64,000 nt of DNA from positions 1-64,000 of the forward strand of contig JAAFJY010000021.1 of assembly GCA_013299105.1 (NCBI GenBank). The letters run 5' to 3'. Positions 1-7,538 of this stretch are shown here, one piece after another. The stretch is from Chitinophagales bacterium (GTDB lineage: Bacteria > Bacteroidota > Bacteroidia > Chitinophagales > Saprospiraceae). The notes under the pieces are model-generated. The model did no database searches. It had not been told where the DNA came from and saw nothing but the letters and a program-made list of their open reading frames with translations. The first letter of the stretch is position 1; the number at the start of each line of letters is the position of its first letter. The translations under genes and the position numbers were made by a program.

Positions 1-417
1 AGTTACGGGCTTAAACGATGAGGCATTTAATGGGTTGAATCGCTTTTCCATGCTGCAAAATGATTTTTTTCACATACAACATTGTTTGCGTACATTTTGT
101 GCGGGAACGGTAGGGCTGTAGGCCCCAAACGTCGGTAGCATAAAAGTCAACATCACGTTTAGCGGGGCCGTAGGTCCCTAACGTTGGTCAGTCAATGTCA
201 TGCTTGCAATCATATTTATGACAAAAACCGCAGATACAGAAACTTCCCCGAAGTTTCCAGAAATTGCAGAATACCCAAAATGGAGTTGGCAACTGCGCTA
301 CCTGTTGGGTCTACAACTTTGATGTTGATGTGTGAATCATTTACAAATGGAGCAAATTGGCGGTACTCGCCCTGAAGGGCTCCTTAGCTTCACAGGATGC
401 TCAATACTCCACAAACA
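1..417. other. gene-free left edge with short palindromic repeats
   Basis: I see no credible gene here. Two imperfect direct copies of a GC-rich motif lie at about 101-139 and 155-192. Each carries a small palindrome of the form GGGC/GGCCC around a 3-4 base loop (GGGCTGTAGGCCCC in the first, GGGGCCGTAGGTCCC in the second), followed by an AACGT-type word. A short open frame at 184-375 has no recognisable protein signature. The block resembles the other palindromic intergenic repeats in this window; its left border is cut off. Confidence 0.4.
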
Positions 418-1192
418 CTAAGGCGTATAAACCAGGCGCTGTTTATACGCCCCCCTTTGAACTACCCAACATGCTGCGTAGTTATTTGGCTCGAAGTCCT
501 CCGTGATGTAAATGTATAGCGCATCGCTAGCTGGATTGTAATACACCAGTGTAAACTCACTCCAGTGGTCGTACAAGTGATTGAAAGCGGCGGGCGGGGT
601 TTCTAAAGATTTGGACCCAATCCTTACTTTGATGGAACTAATCATGGAGCCTGGTACTCCCTCTTCATTTCCCAAGGGCTTGGAGCCATTGATCTCAATC
701 ACCCGGTCTGGATTTTTCGGATCATACTTGATTTGGGCTTGTTTGCGGTCAAAACGGGCAGTATTGATTTCGACTACTATACTCCCCCGGTGGAAGACCA
801 TTTGATGATCGGATTGGTCTCGGGGCTGAATGCTTTCAAAAGCTGTAATTTCTTTGAGCCGATCTTTGAAAATGTAGCCTGCTGATGGCTTGTCCGTCTT
901 TTTCGCCGCGCACCTGACACCAATCGCCCTGCAAGCCAGTCGCATACAGCAATTCGCCATTATCCAGTCGCATCAGCACATTATTCCCGATTTGGGGTTC
1001 TTTACGCAGGTTCACAAAGCCATCTTTGTCGGCAACGATCACGAAACGATTTTGTGCGAAAAGAGACCCTTTCAGCACAAAAATAGCTAGAACGAAAAAG
1101 GCCCATTGGGTGAGTCGAATTGTGGAAGTGAAATAAAATGCTGACATAGGATAGTTCCTTTTTAGTGAAACGTAAACTTCCCGCTCATTCAT
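418..1192 (-). pseudogene. secreted SH3-domain protein, frameshifted
   Basis: Two overlapping minus-strand frames make one protein. The upstream frame (1192 to 836) begins with a hydrophobic signal (SALP-like stretch ending SLFAQ) and an SH3b-like segment with VADKDGFVNLRKEP and a GDWCQVRGEK strand. The downstream frame (960 to 418) continues with TDKPSAGYIFKDRLKEI and a roughly 170-residue domain I do not recognise. The frames join at an A5 run near 885-890, where removing one A restores a continuous reading frame. The natural start is probably the ATG at 1147 (MSAFYF), since the first 15 residues look untranslated. Bacterial SH3b domains usually bind cell-wall or envelope ligands. It may be a true pseudogene, programmed slippage or a sequencing error; the conserved reading on both sides suggests the damage is recent or artefactual. 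Confidence 0.6.
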
Positions 1193-1220
1193 GTATAACT
1201 TCTACTTTCGCTAAAAAGAA

Positions 1221-1266
1221 AAAACGGATGAACAGCAGGTCAAAGACCTCCCCTCTCATCCGTTTT
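1221..1266 (-). terminator. hairpin terminator
   Basis: An 11 bp outer stem (AAAACGGATGA at 1221-1231 with TCATCCGTTTT at 1256-1266) encloses a second 5 bp stem (AGGTC/GACCT). On the minus strand it is followed by a T run. It lies downstream of the isomerase-like gene that ends at 1421 and before the SH3 gene start. Confidence 0.6.
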
Positions 1267-1420
1267 ATGATCAAAGAAAACAGACAGGACAGAGCGGACA
1301 ACCCTCATTTTCAATTTGAATAGGAGGGTAAATCCGTGAAAACCCGTTATATCCGTTTCATCCGTGTTCCCATAAAGTACCGCGCAGCGGGACAGATAAA
1401 TAACCCGTGGCAGCTATGCC

Positions 1421-2344
1421 TCACATCGTGCGCTGGATTTTTTCCAACAAACGCTTGGTAGCCATGATGCCTTCGTCTTCCGATAACACATTGCCTTCGT
1501 ACTCGATGCCCACATAGCCACGGAAGCCTTTTTTCTTCACAATTTCCATGATGCGTGGGTAGTCAATTTCCGATTCGTTGCCTTTGGCATCGAACGCGTG
1601 GCTTTTGGCGCTCACGGCCTTGGCATAAGGCATCAATTGCTCGACGCCCAGGTAGCGGTCGTAAGATTCTTCACAGCCAGCGTAGTTGGGCTTGTAGCGC
1701 ATGCAGAAATTACCAAAATCGGGCAGAGTACCTACATTCGACTTGCCTACTTCTTTCATCACATCGGCCAGCCATTTGCCATTCGAGGAGTAGCTGCCGT
1801 GGTTTTCGACCACTACATTGATGCCCATTGACGCACCGTATTCGCCCACGCGGCTCAAACCATCTATGGCGGCTTTGCCTACTTCAGCGGCAGTACCCCG
1901 GCCAGCGGCGTTGACCCGGATGGTGGTGCAACCCAGGTACTTGGCACACTCGATCCAGGGTTTGTGGTTGTCCACGGCTTTCATGCGCATGGCATCATCG
2001 GTGGAGCCGAGGTCACCTTCACCGTCGATCATGATCAGGTGGTTTTTTACATTGTTGTCTTTGCAACGCATCAACAACTCGTTGAGGTAGGTAGTGTCTT
2101 TGGCTTTGTCTTTGAAAAAGGAGTTGACATACTCCACTACCCCAATGCCAAAGTCTTTGCGGGCGCGTACCGGAAAGTCGAGGTTGGTCATTTTATTGGC
2201 AAAAAGGGTCTTGTGCAAAGACCACTCGGCCAGTGAGATTTCGAACCAAGGCTTGCGCAATGCCTCCAGGTCAAGGGCGGCGGGGGCCAATGCCAAGCCA
2301 GCGGCAGTGTAGCCCATCTGATGCAGAAAATCGCGACGTTTCAT
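1421..2344 (-). CDS. secreted sugar phosphate isomerase/epimerase-like TIM-barrel protein
   Basis: A 307-residue protein of the AP-endonuclease-2-like TIM-barrel superfamily (sugar phosphate isomerases/epimerases). The start is set at 2344 because residues 1-22 then form a Tat-like signal with MKRRDFL and a following Ala/Leu-rich stretch; the 12 residues upstream look like non-coding extension. Metal ligands typical of the fold are visible in order: Glu in VVVENHG, Asp in TLPDFGNF, His in AVSAKSHAFD and Glu in YVGIEYEG near the C-terminus. The substrate cannot be read from sequence; secreted family members in Bacteroidota are commonly linked to sugar or inositol-like compounds. It appears monocistronic, with a hairpin terminator about 150 bases downstream. 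Confidence 0.85.
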   Translation of the reverse strand: MKRRDFLHQMGYTAAGLALAPAALDLEALRKPWFEISLAEWSLHKTLFANKMTNLDFPVRARKDFGIGVVEYVNSFFKDKAKDTTYLNELLMRCKDNNVKNHLIMIDGEGDLGSTDDAMRMKAVDNHKPWIECAKYLGCTTIRVNAAGRGTAAEVGKAAIDGLSRVGEYGASMGINVVVENHGSYSSNGKWLADVMKEVGKSNVGTLPDFGNFCMRYKPNYAGCEESYDRYLGVEQLMPYAKAVSAKSHAFDAKGNESEIDYPRIMEIVKKKGFRGYVGIEYEGNVLSEDEGIMATKRLLEKIQRTM

Positions 2345-2437
2345 GTTTGAATATGGATTTATTAGCACCAATGTAATCAATAATCCTTTTTCTTACAAAC
2401 TACCACGACATTGGACTACTTTTTGACGGCAAATGCC

Positions 2438-2482
2438 AAAAAAACCGCCGCCCACTGGACGAATCCAATGAGCGGCGGAAAA
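2438..2482. terminator. bidirectional hairpin terminator
   Basis: CCGCCGC (2445-2451) pairs with GCGGCGG (2472-2478), extended inward by CTGG/CCAA pairs, with A runs on both sides that become T runs on each strand. It sits between the bactofilin-like gene (ends 2635, minus) and the isomerase start. Confidence 0.7.
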
Positions 2483-2528
2483 AACATAGTCGAGTGATTT
2501 CCTAAAAAACAGAGAATATCTTTATGTG

Positions 2529-2633
2529 AGTTGAACGGTTAAATGTTGAAGGGTTGAAAAGATGAGCTTCGAGTGCTGCTTGAGGTTTTCGGGCATCCCC
2601 TCTTTTCAACATTTCAACCCTAACGCTTCAACT
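2529..2633. repeat. GTTGAA-type repeat array forming a long hairpin
   Basis: Iterated GTTGAA words (2529-2560) face their inverse TTCAAC words (2603-2633), so the block can fold into a long imperfect hairpin. On the minus strand the array starts 1-2 bases after the TAA stop of the gene ending at 2635. The same family recurs after many stop codons in this window. Confidence 0.6.
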
Positions 2634-2634
2634 C

Positions 2635-3873
2635 TTACACCAAGTCCCCACCATCGGGTTCATTGTCATCTTTGTCGCTCACTGCGCTGGGTTGAATTTT
2701 CTTACGGATGATCAGGTAGATGTAACCGAAGGCAAGTGTTGCTGCGACAAAATTGATGATGCCGCCGAAGAAGGAGAAATTGGATACAAAACGCAAGACC
2801 AAAAAGATGCCCAAAGCTACCAGCGTTATGCCGCCACGGGTCCAGTTTTCCTTGCGGAGTTTGCGCCATTCGTAGGCTCCAATTACAGCTGGCAGGGCAG
2901 CCGTCATGCTCATCATGATTCCATATACCCCGAAGCCAATCATGCCCACCGGAATACCGATCACGGTAAGGAATGCCAAACCAGAGAGCAAAGGCAAACC
3001 GATCATCAGCATCAAGCCCAAGCCCAGGGAAGGCCCCAGGTTGCTTTTGGCCTGACCCGCATAGCGGCTAAAGAACTTATCGCCAAAGGCAATCAAAAGC
3101 AGCACCATCAGCAAGCCGCTGAAAATGCGGATTACTGAATAGCCGCGTTGCATTTTGTGAGCAGCGTCGTAAAACTTGTGCTCAGCATCAGCCCAACCCG
3201 GCTTGAGGTGGCGGTTGAACACCACATTGACTCCTGCTCCGGTTTTGCCACTGAAATCGGGGCGTTTTTTGGCCCAATATTGCACCGCGCTGCCAAAAAA
3301 GGCCTTGCTGCCCAATTCGAAGCGTTCGGCGGCAATATTGCTGGTACCGTTGATGGGGCCATTGATGTACAAGTAGCCCGATTTGGAAATCAGATTGCCT
3401 TGCACCTCGCCTTCCAGGTTCAACTTGCCGCCTGCGATGTGTACATTGCCCATGACTTTGCCAAAAAAAGTGACTTTGCCACCTGCCAGTATCAGGTCGC
3501 CGCCAATGACTACACCATCGGCGATGCGAACTTCACCACCAGTGACGGTCAAGTCACCTTTGATGCTCTTGTTGACAGTGACCTCGCCACCAACGATGCG
3601 CACATCGCCATTGCTTTCGGCATTGAAATAAACCTTGCCACCAGCCAGTAGGGCGTCTTGTCCGATGTTGGAGTTGACGGTCATTTCGCCGCTGGCACCT
3701 ACGAGGTCACCTTTTACTTCTCCTTGGGCGTGGAGTTTGCCCGCAGCGACATAAATGTTGCCAGCGCTGGGTTCTTGTAGGTGGACGTTTTCGCCCACTT
3801 TTACATCAGCAGCCTGTAAGCTTAAAGTCGCTCCTAAAAAAAGGCTGCTCAGAATGGTCAATGTCTTTTTCAT
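2635..3873 (-). CDS. bactofilin-like beta-helix protein with polytopic membrane domain
   Basis: A 412-residue protein. Residues 1-21 are a cleavable signal (ends LQAA). Residues about 25-205 are a run of short hydrophobic/glycine strands of the pattern xGDVxIxGGxVxV spaced 15-20 residues, the mark of a right-handed beta-helix such as bactofilin/polymer-forming proteins. Residues about 243-395 hold five or six membrane helices (starting SVIRIFSGLLMVLLLIAFGD). The C-tail is short, charged and acidic. Ordinary bactofilins are small cytosolic proteins, so a secreted helix joined to a membrane domain suggests an envelope scaffold; function is not known. Terminates at the GTTGAA hairpin and the GC-rich terminator. 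Confidence 0.75.
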   Translation of the reverse strand: MKKTLTILSSLFLGATLSLQAADVKVGENVHLQEPSAGNIYVAAGKLHAQGEVKGDLVGASGEMTVNSNIGQDALLAGGKVYFNAESNGDVRIVGGEVTVNKSIKGDLTVTGGEVRIADGVVIGGDLILAGGKVTFFGKVMGNVHIAGGKLNLEGEVQGNLISKSGYLYINGPINGTSNIAAERFELGSKAFFGSAVQYWAKKRPDFSGKTGAGVNVVFNRHLKPGWADAEHKFYDAAHKMQRGYSVIRIFSGLLMVLLLIAFGDKFFSRYAGQAKSNLGPSLGLGLMLMIGLPLLSGLAFLTVIGIPVGMIGFGVYGIMMSMTAALPAVIGAYEWRKLRKENWTRGGITLVALGIFLVLRFVSNFSFFGGIINFVAATLAFGYIYLIIRKKIQPSAVSDKDDNEPDGGDLV

Positions 3874-4098
3874 GTGTCAGGTGATTGTGGTAATCCTTCA
3901 AAAGGCAGTTTAACTCAGGTCGTACAAAAGTGTTATCAATTCGTTAAGCAGTCCAATTTTTTTTACGTAAGTAGGAAATTTATCTACGAACGTTGGAAAA
4001 TGGCGATGAATGGAGGTTTTTGTCTGGAATAACTGTATGTGGGTGCTGAATGGCATTTTTAAGGCTGAACCAGTCAAAGTCTCAAAATCGCACACCAT

Positions 4099-4114
4099 TG
4101 TCCGATTTTGGACA
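4099..4114. promoter_or_regulatory. distal inverted repeat, candidate activator site
   Basis: TGTCC-N6-GGACA, centred about 105 bp upstream of the -24 element of the sigma-54 promoter at 4211. The same half-site design (TGTYC-N6-GRACA) occurs again at 4201-4218. Position and symmetry fit an enhancer site for an NtrC-type regulator. The rest of the 3874-4259 gap shows no gene. Confidence 0.45.
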
Positions 4115-4200
4115 CTTTTTTTAGATGCTGTAGCAAAAAAATAGTATCATGGCAACTCAAATACCTTGTATTTCGGGACCTTGGCATAAAATAAAGGCAA

Positions 4201-4218
4201 GTGTTCATTTTGGAACAC
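4201..4218. promoter_or_regulatory. proximal inverted repeat overlapping -24 box
   Basis: GTGTTC-N6-GAACAC, a perfect 6 bp inverted repeat whose right arm overlaps the -24 element of the adjacent sigma-54 promoter. It shares the core of the distal repeat at 4099-4114. A protein bound here would occlude the promoter, which suggests feedback control; this is inference. Confidence 0.45.
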
Positions 4219-4226
4219 CTTTTGCT
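4211..4226 (+). promoter_or_regulatory. sigma-54 promoter (-24/-12)
   Basis: TGGAAC-N5-TTGCT: the invariant GG (4212-4213) and GC (4224-4225) are separated by exactly 10 bases, as in sigma-54 promoters. The start codon of the NtrC-family gene is 34 bases downstream, so transcription would begin near 4237. A sigma-54 promoter in front of a sigma-54 activator implies autoregulation. Confidence 0.6.
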
Positions 4227-4259
4227 TTGTTCCCTGTATAATCCGATAGTATTGAACAA

Positions 4260-5648
4260 ATGGAAAAAAACGACTTGTATCCTGGCGCAGTATTGGTAGT
4301 GGATGATAACGCGGGCGTACTTACCGCTGCGAAACTGTTTTTGAAGCGTCACTTCATCCAGGTCGATACAGAGCGAAACCCGGAGAACATCCCCAACTTG
4401 TTGAACAACATGCGCTATGATGTCATTTTGCTCGACATGAATTTTACCAAAGACCGCAGCAGCGGCAAGGAAGGCTTTTTTTGGTTGGGGCGAATTCTAG
4501 AGATCGACCCGGCGGCGGTGGTGATTCTCATCACGGCTTATGGCGATGTAGAAATGGCGGTGCAGGCGATCAAAGGTGGTGCGACCGATTTCGTGCTTAA
4601 GCCCTGGGAAAATGAAAAATTACTGGCCACTATGCTTTCAGCCATGAAGTTGCGGGCTTCAAGGGTTGAAAATGATGAGTTGAAAGCCAAGCAAAAGGGT
4701 CTGGCTTTGGCTCACAACGATTCGATCCCCGAAATTTTGGGCAACAGCTCGGCCATGCGCAAGGTGTTTGAGACCATCAGTCGGGTGGCCAAAACCGATG
4801 CTAATGTGCTGATCCTGGGCGAAAATGGCACGGGCAAAGAGCTGGTAGCACAGGCCATCCACCAACAATCGCAGCGCAAGGCTCAAAATTTTGTGAAAGT
4901 AGATTTGGGTGCCATTACCGAAAGTTTGTTTGAGTCTGAGTTGTTTGGTCACGTCAAAGGGGCATTTACTGATGCCAAAGACGACCGCCCTGGTCGCTTC
5001 GAAGCCGCTAACAATGGCAGTATTTTTCTCGACGAAATCGGCAACTTGTCTCTGGCGATGCAGGCCAAAATGCTGTCGGTTTTGCAAAATCGACAAGTCA
5101 TTCGGGTGGGGTCTAACCAAGCTCGCCTGCTCGATGTGCGGGTTATTTCGGCTACCAACATGCCACTTTATGAAATGGTCAAAGACCGTAGCTTTCGCCA
5201 GGACTTGCTGTACCGCATCAACACCATCGAAATCACGCTGCCTTCACTGCGCGAGCGAGCCGAGGATATTTTACTTTTGGCGGAGCATTTTTTATACGTT
5301 TACAACAAAAAATACAATCGCGCCATACCGGGGTTCAGTGCCAGTTTGAAAAAAGCACTCTTGGCCTACCCTTGGCCCGGTAATGTGCGCGAACTACAGC
5401 ACGCCATGGAGCGGGCCGTAATCATGGCCCGAGAAGGGTTATTGCAACCCGATGACTTCCTGCTCAGCGGAGGTAGCGAGGAGAGCGAAGTGCTCAACGC
5501 AGCTTCCTCCATGAACCTCGAAGACCTGGAAAAAGATACCATCATGAAGGCCATCAAAAAACACCAGGGTAACATCAGCGAAGCCGCCAAGGAACTGGGC
5601 CTGACCAGGGCGTCTTTGTATCGGCGTCTGGAGAAGTACGGCTTGTAG
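4260..5648 (+). CDS. sigma-54-dependent response regulator, NtrC family
   Basis: A 462-residue regulator with the full NtrC layout. Residues 10-130 are a receiver domain (acidic VDDN, phospho-acceptor Asp in YDVILLDMNF, Lys in VLKPW). Residues about 155-390 are the AAA+ domain with Walker A GENGTGKEL, Walker B SIFLDEIGN and the sigma-54 contact loop as GAFTDA rather than the textbook GAFTGA, a variant frequent in Bacteroidota. The C-terminus ends in a Fis-type helix-turn-helix (NISEAAKELGLTRASLYRRL). It activates transcription by sigma-54 RNA polymerase after phosphorylation by an unknown sensor kinase; no kinase gene lies next to it. It has its own sigma-54 promoter and paired inverted repeats upstream. 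A GTTGAA array begins inside the stop codon context at 5646. Confidence 0.95.
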   Translation: MEKNDLYPGAVLVVDDNAGVLTAAKLFLKRHFIQVDTERNPENIPNLLNNMRYDVILLDMNFTKDRSSGKEGFFWLGRILEIDPAAVVILITAYGDVEMAVQAIKGGATDFVLKPWENEKLLATMLSAMKLRASRVENDELKAKQKGLALAHNDSIPEILGNSSAMRKVFETISRVAKTDANVLILGENGTGKELVAQAIHQQSQRKAQNFVKVDLGAITESLFESELFGHVKGAFTDAKDDRPGRFEAANNGSIFLDEIGNLSLAMQAKMLSVLQNRQVIRVGSNQARLLDVRVISATNMPLYEMVKDRSFRQDLLYRINTIEITLPSLRERAEDILLLAEHFLYVYNKKYNRAIPGFSASLKKALLAYPWPGNVRELQHAMERAVIMAREGLLQPDDFLLSGGSEESEVLNAASSMNLEDLEKDTIMKAIKKHQGNISEAAKELGLTRASLYRRLEKYGL

Positions 5649-5690
5649 TTGAAAAGTTGAGGGGTTGAAATGTTGAAAAGAGGGGACTAG
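5646..5690 (+). repeat. GTTGAA-type array after stop codon
   Basis: The array overlaps the TAG stop (TA-GTTGAA) of the response-regulator gene and continues with three further GTTGA words in sense orientation before 5690. It is one of about fifteen such arrays that follow stop codons in this window. Confidence 0.5.
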
Positions 5691-5704
5691 GGCTTGAATC
5701 ATGG

Positions 5705-6076
5705 TCATTTCTTGGCAAGTGCCTCCAAATTTCGCGCTACCTTAAATTGTACGATTTTGGTGATCAACTCTACAGGCAACGCTTGATCATACTTGAAATG
5801 CAGCGAGTCCTTTGTCCTTTTGTCACGATAGGCAGCCAGTTCTGGTTCTAAATGCTCCGCATCGTAGACCGGGTAAAAGCCAATGTGGTTTTTGTTGGCT
5901 GCAAACCAGACCAACTTGCCATGCAACTCAAACCCTGGCATGCCATAACTGATTTTTTCAGTAGCCGCTGGTGCGGCATTCAGGATGATTTGGCGCAATT
6001 GTTGCAACTGGACTTGCTGCTCCACAGGGCAGGCTTGAATATACTCATCAATGGTTTGGGCCTTGGACATGCTCAT
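5705..6076 (-). CDS. DUF1801 (YdhG/CyaY-like fold) protein
   Basis: A 123-residue protein of the DUF1801 family, recognised by the N-terminal TIDEYIQACP, the IILNAAPAATEKISYGMPGF core and the KDSLHFKYDQALPVELITKIVQ C-terminal part. Members such as YdhG and the Fra-like proteins have a small alpha-beta fold; some were proposed as iron chaperones, but the role is not settled. Start at 6076 or the in-frame ATG two codons later. It is convergent with the response regulator and lies 20 bases downstream of the NTF2-like gene on the same strand, so the two may be cotranscribed. Confidence 0.85.
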   Translation of the reverse strand: MSMSKAQTIDEYIQACPVEQQVQLQQLRQIILNAAPAATEKISYGMPGFELHGKLVWFAANKNHIGFYPVYDAEHLEPELAAYRDKRTKDSLHFKYDQALPVELITKIVQFKVARNLEALAKK

Positions 6077-6096
6077 TTTTTACCCACAAAATAGGC

Positions 6097-6549
6097 TTAT
6101 TTCTTGTAGTCCCGCACCCCCGTAATTTGCGCCTGTACACACAACCACTTGCCCTTTTCCTTCACATAGGTATCTGTATAAATGGTAGCACCCGAAATGG
6201 TCTTGTCGCCAGTTTTGATGGTGTAGGTATTTTTGGAGCGCACCAGGGCCATGTTGCCAAAAATGCGGATTTTTTCGTCTTCGTAATCGAACGCAACGTA
6301 TTCAGGGCCCATGCCCCAAGTAGCCAGGTATTCTTTGCGACCAATGATGCGGCCCGAGCTTTCGATGCACACAAAGTCGGGGTGGATGAGGCGACTATGC
6401 GCCACCGTATCACTGGTTCGGTAGTTGTTGATGAATTGCTTGTTGAGGGCTTTTAATTGTTCGAGGTCCTTGTTACTATTGCCGTATTGGGCCTGAAGGG
6501 TGGAAAAAAGGCCAAAACTTGCCAATACAAATGCGCCAATGGTTTTCAT
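6097..6549 (-). CDS. secreted NTF2-like (DUF4440/SnoaL) protein
   Basis: A 150-residue protein with a signal peptide (residues 1-20, ends LQAQ) followed by a single NTF2-like cone: LKALNKQFINNYRTSDTVAHSRLIHPDFVCIESSGRIIGRKEYLATW is the typical helix-helix-strand opening of DUF4440, and VRSKNTYTIKTGDKTISGATIYTDTYVKEKGKWLCVQAQ the closing beta-sheet. NTF2 folds bind small ligands or act as small enzymes; no substrate can be named. Located upstream of the DUF1801 gene on the same strand. Confidence 0.85.
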   Translation of the reverse strand: MKTIGAFVLASFGLFSTLQAQYGNSNKDLEQLKALNKQFINNYRTSDTVAHSRLIHPDFVCIESSGRIIGRKEYLATWGMGPEYVAFDYEDEKIRIFGNMALVRSKNTYTIKTGDKTISGATIYTDTYVKEKGKWLCVQAQITGVRDYKK

Positions 6550-6746
6550 AGCAATGGATTTTTGGGCAAAATGAAAGAAAGAAATGGGAAAAAATCGGAT
6601 TTAAGGACGAACTGCTTTTTTACAGTGCGATACAATAACAATGTAATTAAATGTATGTTTTTTGTTTAAAAATAAAATTTTTGTTTTTATTTTTAATTTG
6701 GTTAATTTTGTTTTTGAATCTTTTTCAACTTCAAAAACAGCGTTCG

Positions 6747-7283
6747 ATGAAAACACTGAAGAGAATCCTATTGGCCATTGCAGGCTTGATTGCCCTTTTA
6801 TTAATTGTGGCCCTTTTTGTCAAAAAAGACTTTGCGGTGGAGCGCCAAGTCACGATCAATAAACCCAAAGTCGAGGTTTTTGCCTACCTAAGATCCTTGA
6901 AAAACCAAAACAACTGGAGCACTTGGACTCAATCCGATCCCAAAATGAAAATGCGCTTTGAAGGGCAGGATGGTGAAGTTGGCTCCATATCTATCTGGGA
7001 AAGCGACATGATGGGCAACGGGGAACAGGAGATCACTAAGATCACCGAGGGTGAGCGTATCGATGCCGAACTGCGTTTCAAAGGCGCTTTTTCCTCGGTT
7101 TCACCCGCTTACCTTACTACTGCTACAGTTGCTGATACGCAAACGGTGGTGAAATGGGGCATGAGCGGCAAAATGAGTTACCCGATGAATCTGATGGGCC
7201 TGGTTTTCAGCATGGACAAAATGATCGGCGACGAGTACGAAAAGTCACTGAATCAACTGAAGGGAATATTGGAGAAACAATGA
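6747..7283 (+). CDS. SRPBCC-family polyketide cyclase/START-like protein
   Basis: A 178-residue protein: one N-terminal membrane helix (KRILLAIAGLIALLLIVALFV) anchoring a SRPBCC (helix-grip) domain that begins FAVERQVTINKPKVEVFAYL and has WSTWTQSDP and the GSISIWESD strand typical of the family. The start is placed at 6747; upstream in-frame sequence is AT-rich and hydrophobic but gives no sensible protein. Such domains bind hydrophobic ligands; the ligand is unknown. The gene stands alone between diverging neighbours and ends at a hairpin terminator. Confidence 0.85.
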   Translation: MKTLKRILLAIAGLIALLLIVALFVKKDFAVERQVTINKPKVEVFAYLRSLKNQNNWSTWTQSDPKMKMRFEGQDGEVGSISIWESDMMGNGEQEITKITEGERIDAELRFKGAFSSVSPAYLTTATVADTQTVVKWGMSGKMSYPMNLMGLVFSMDKMIGDEYEKSLNQLKGILEKQ

Positions 7284-7320
7284 AGTTGACATGTTGAAAT
7301 GTTGACGAGTTGAAGAGAAG

Positions 7321-7358
7321 GCCCGCTGCCCATTCGTTTGATCTAGACAGCGGGCTTT
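7321..7358 (+). terminator. hairpin terminator
   Basis: GCCCGCTG (7321-7328) pairs with CAGCGGGC (7348-7355), followed by TTT. It follows a GTTGA array that starts at the stop codon of the SRPBCC gene. Confidence 0.6.
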
Positions 7359-7538
7359 CAATACATAGCGAGTTATGAATGAAAACGCAGTATTTCAAAC
7401 ATTTGCAGCATGACCAACACACAAAATTCAGTGCAAAAAAATCCAAACCGCACAAACAAATACTCAAACAACCTAAAAATCTGCCAACGAGCCCCCACTC
7501 ATAACTCATAATTCATAACCCATAATTCATAACTCCAT

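Noticed and set aside
184-375. 63-residue frame at the left edge
   Set aside because: Overlaps the palindromic repeat block and has no protein features.
4260-5648. GAFTDA in place of GAFTGA as a sign of a defective sigma-54 activator
   Set aside because: This variant is common in Bacteroidota regulators with the same domain layout, and the gene has a sigma-54 promoter of its own.
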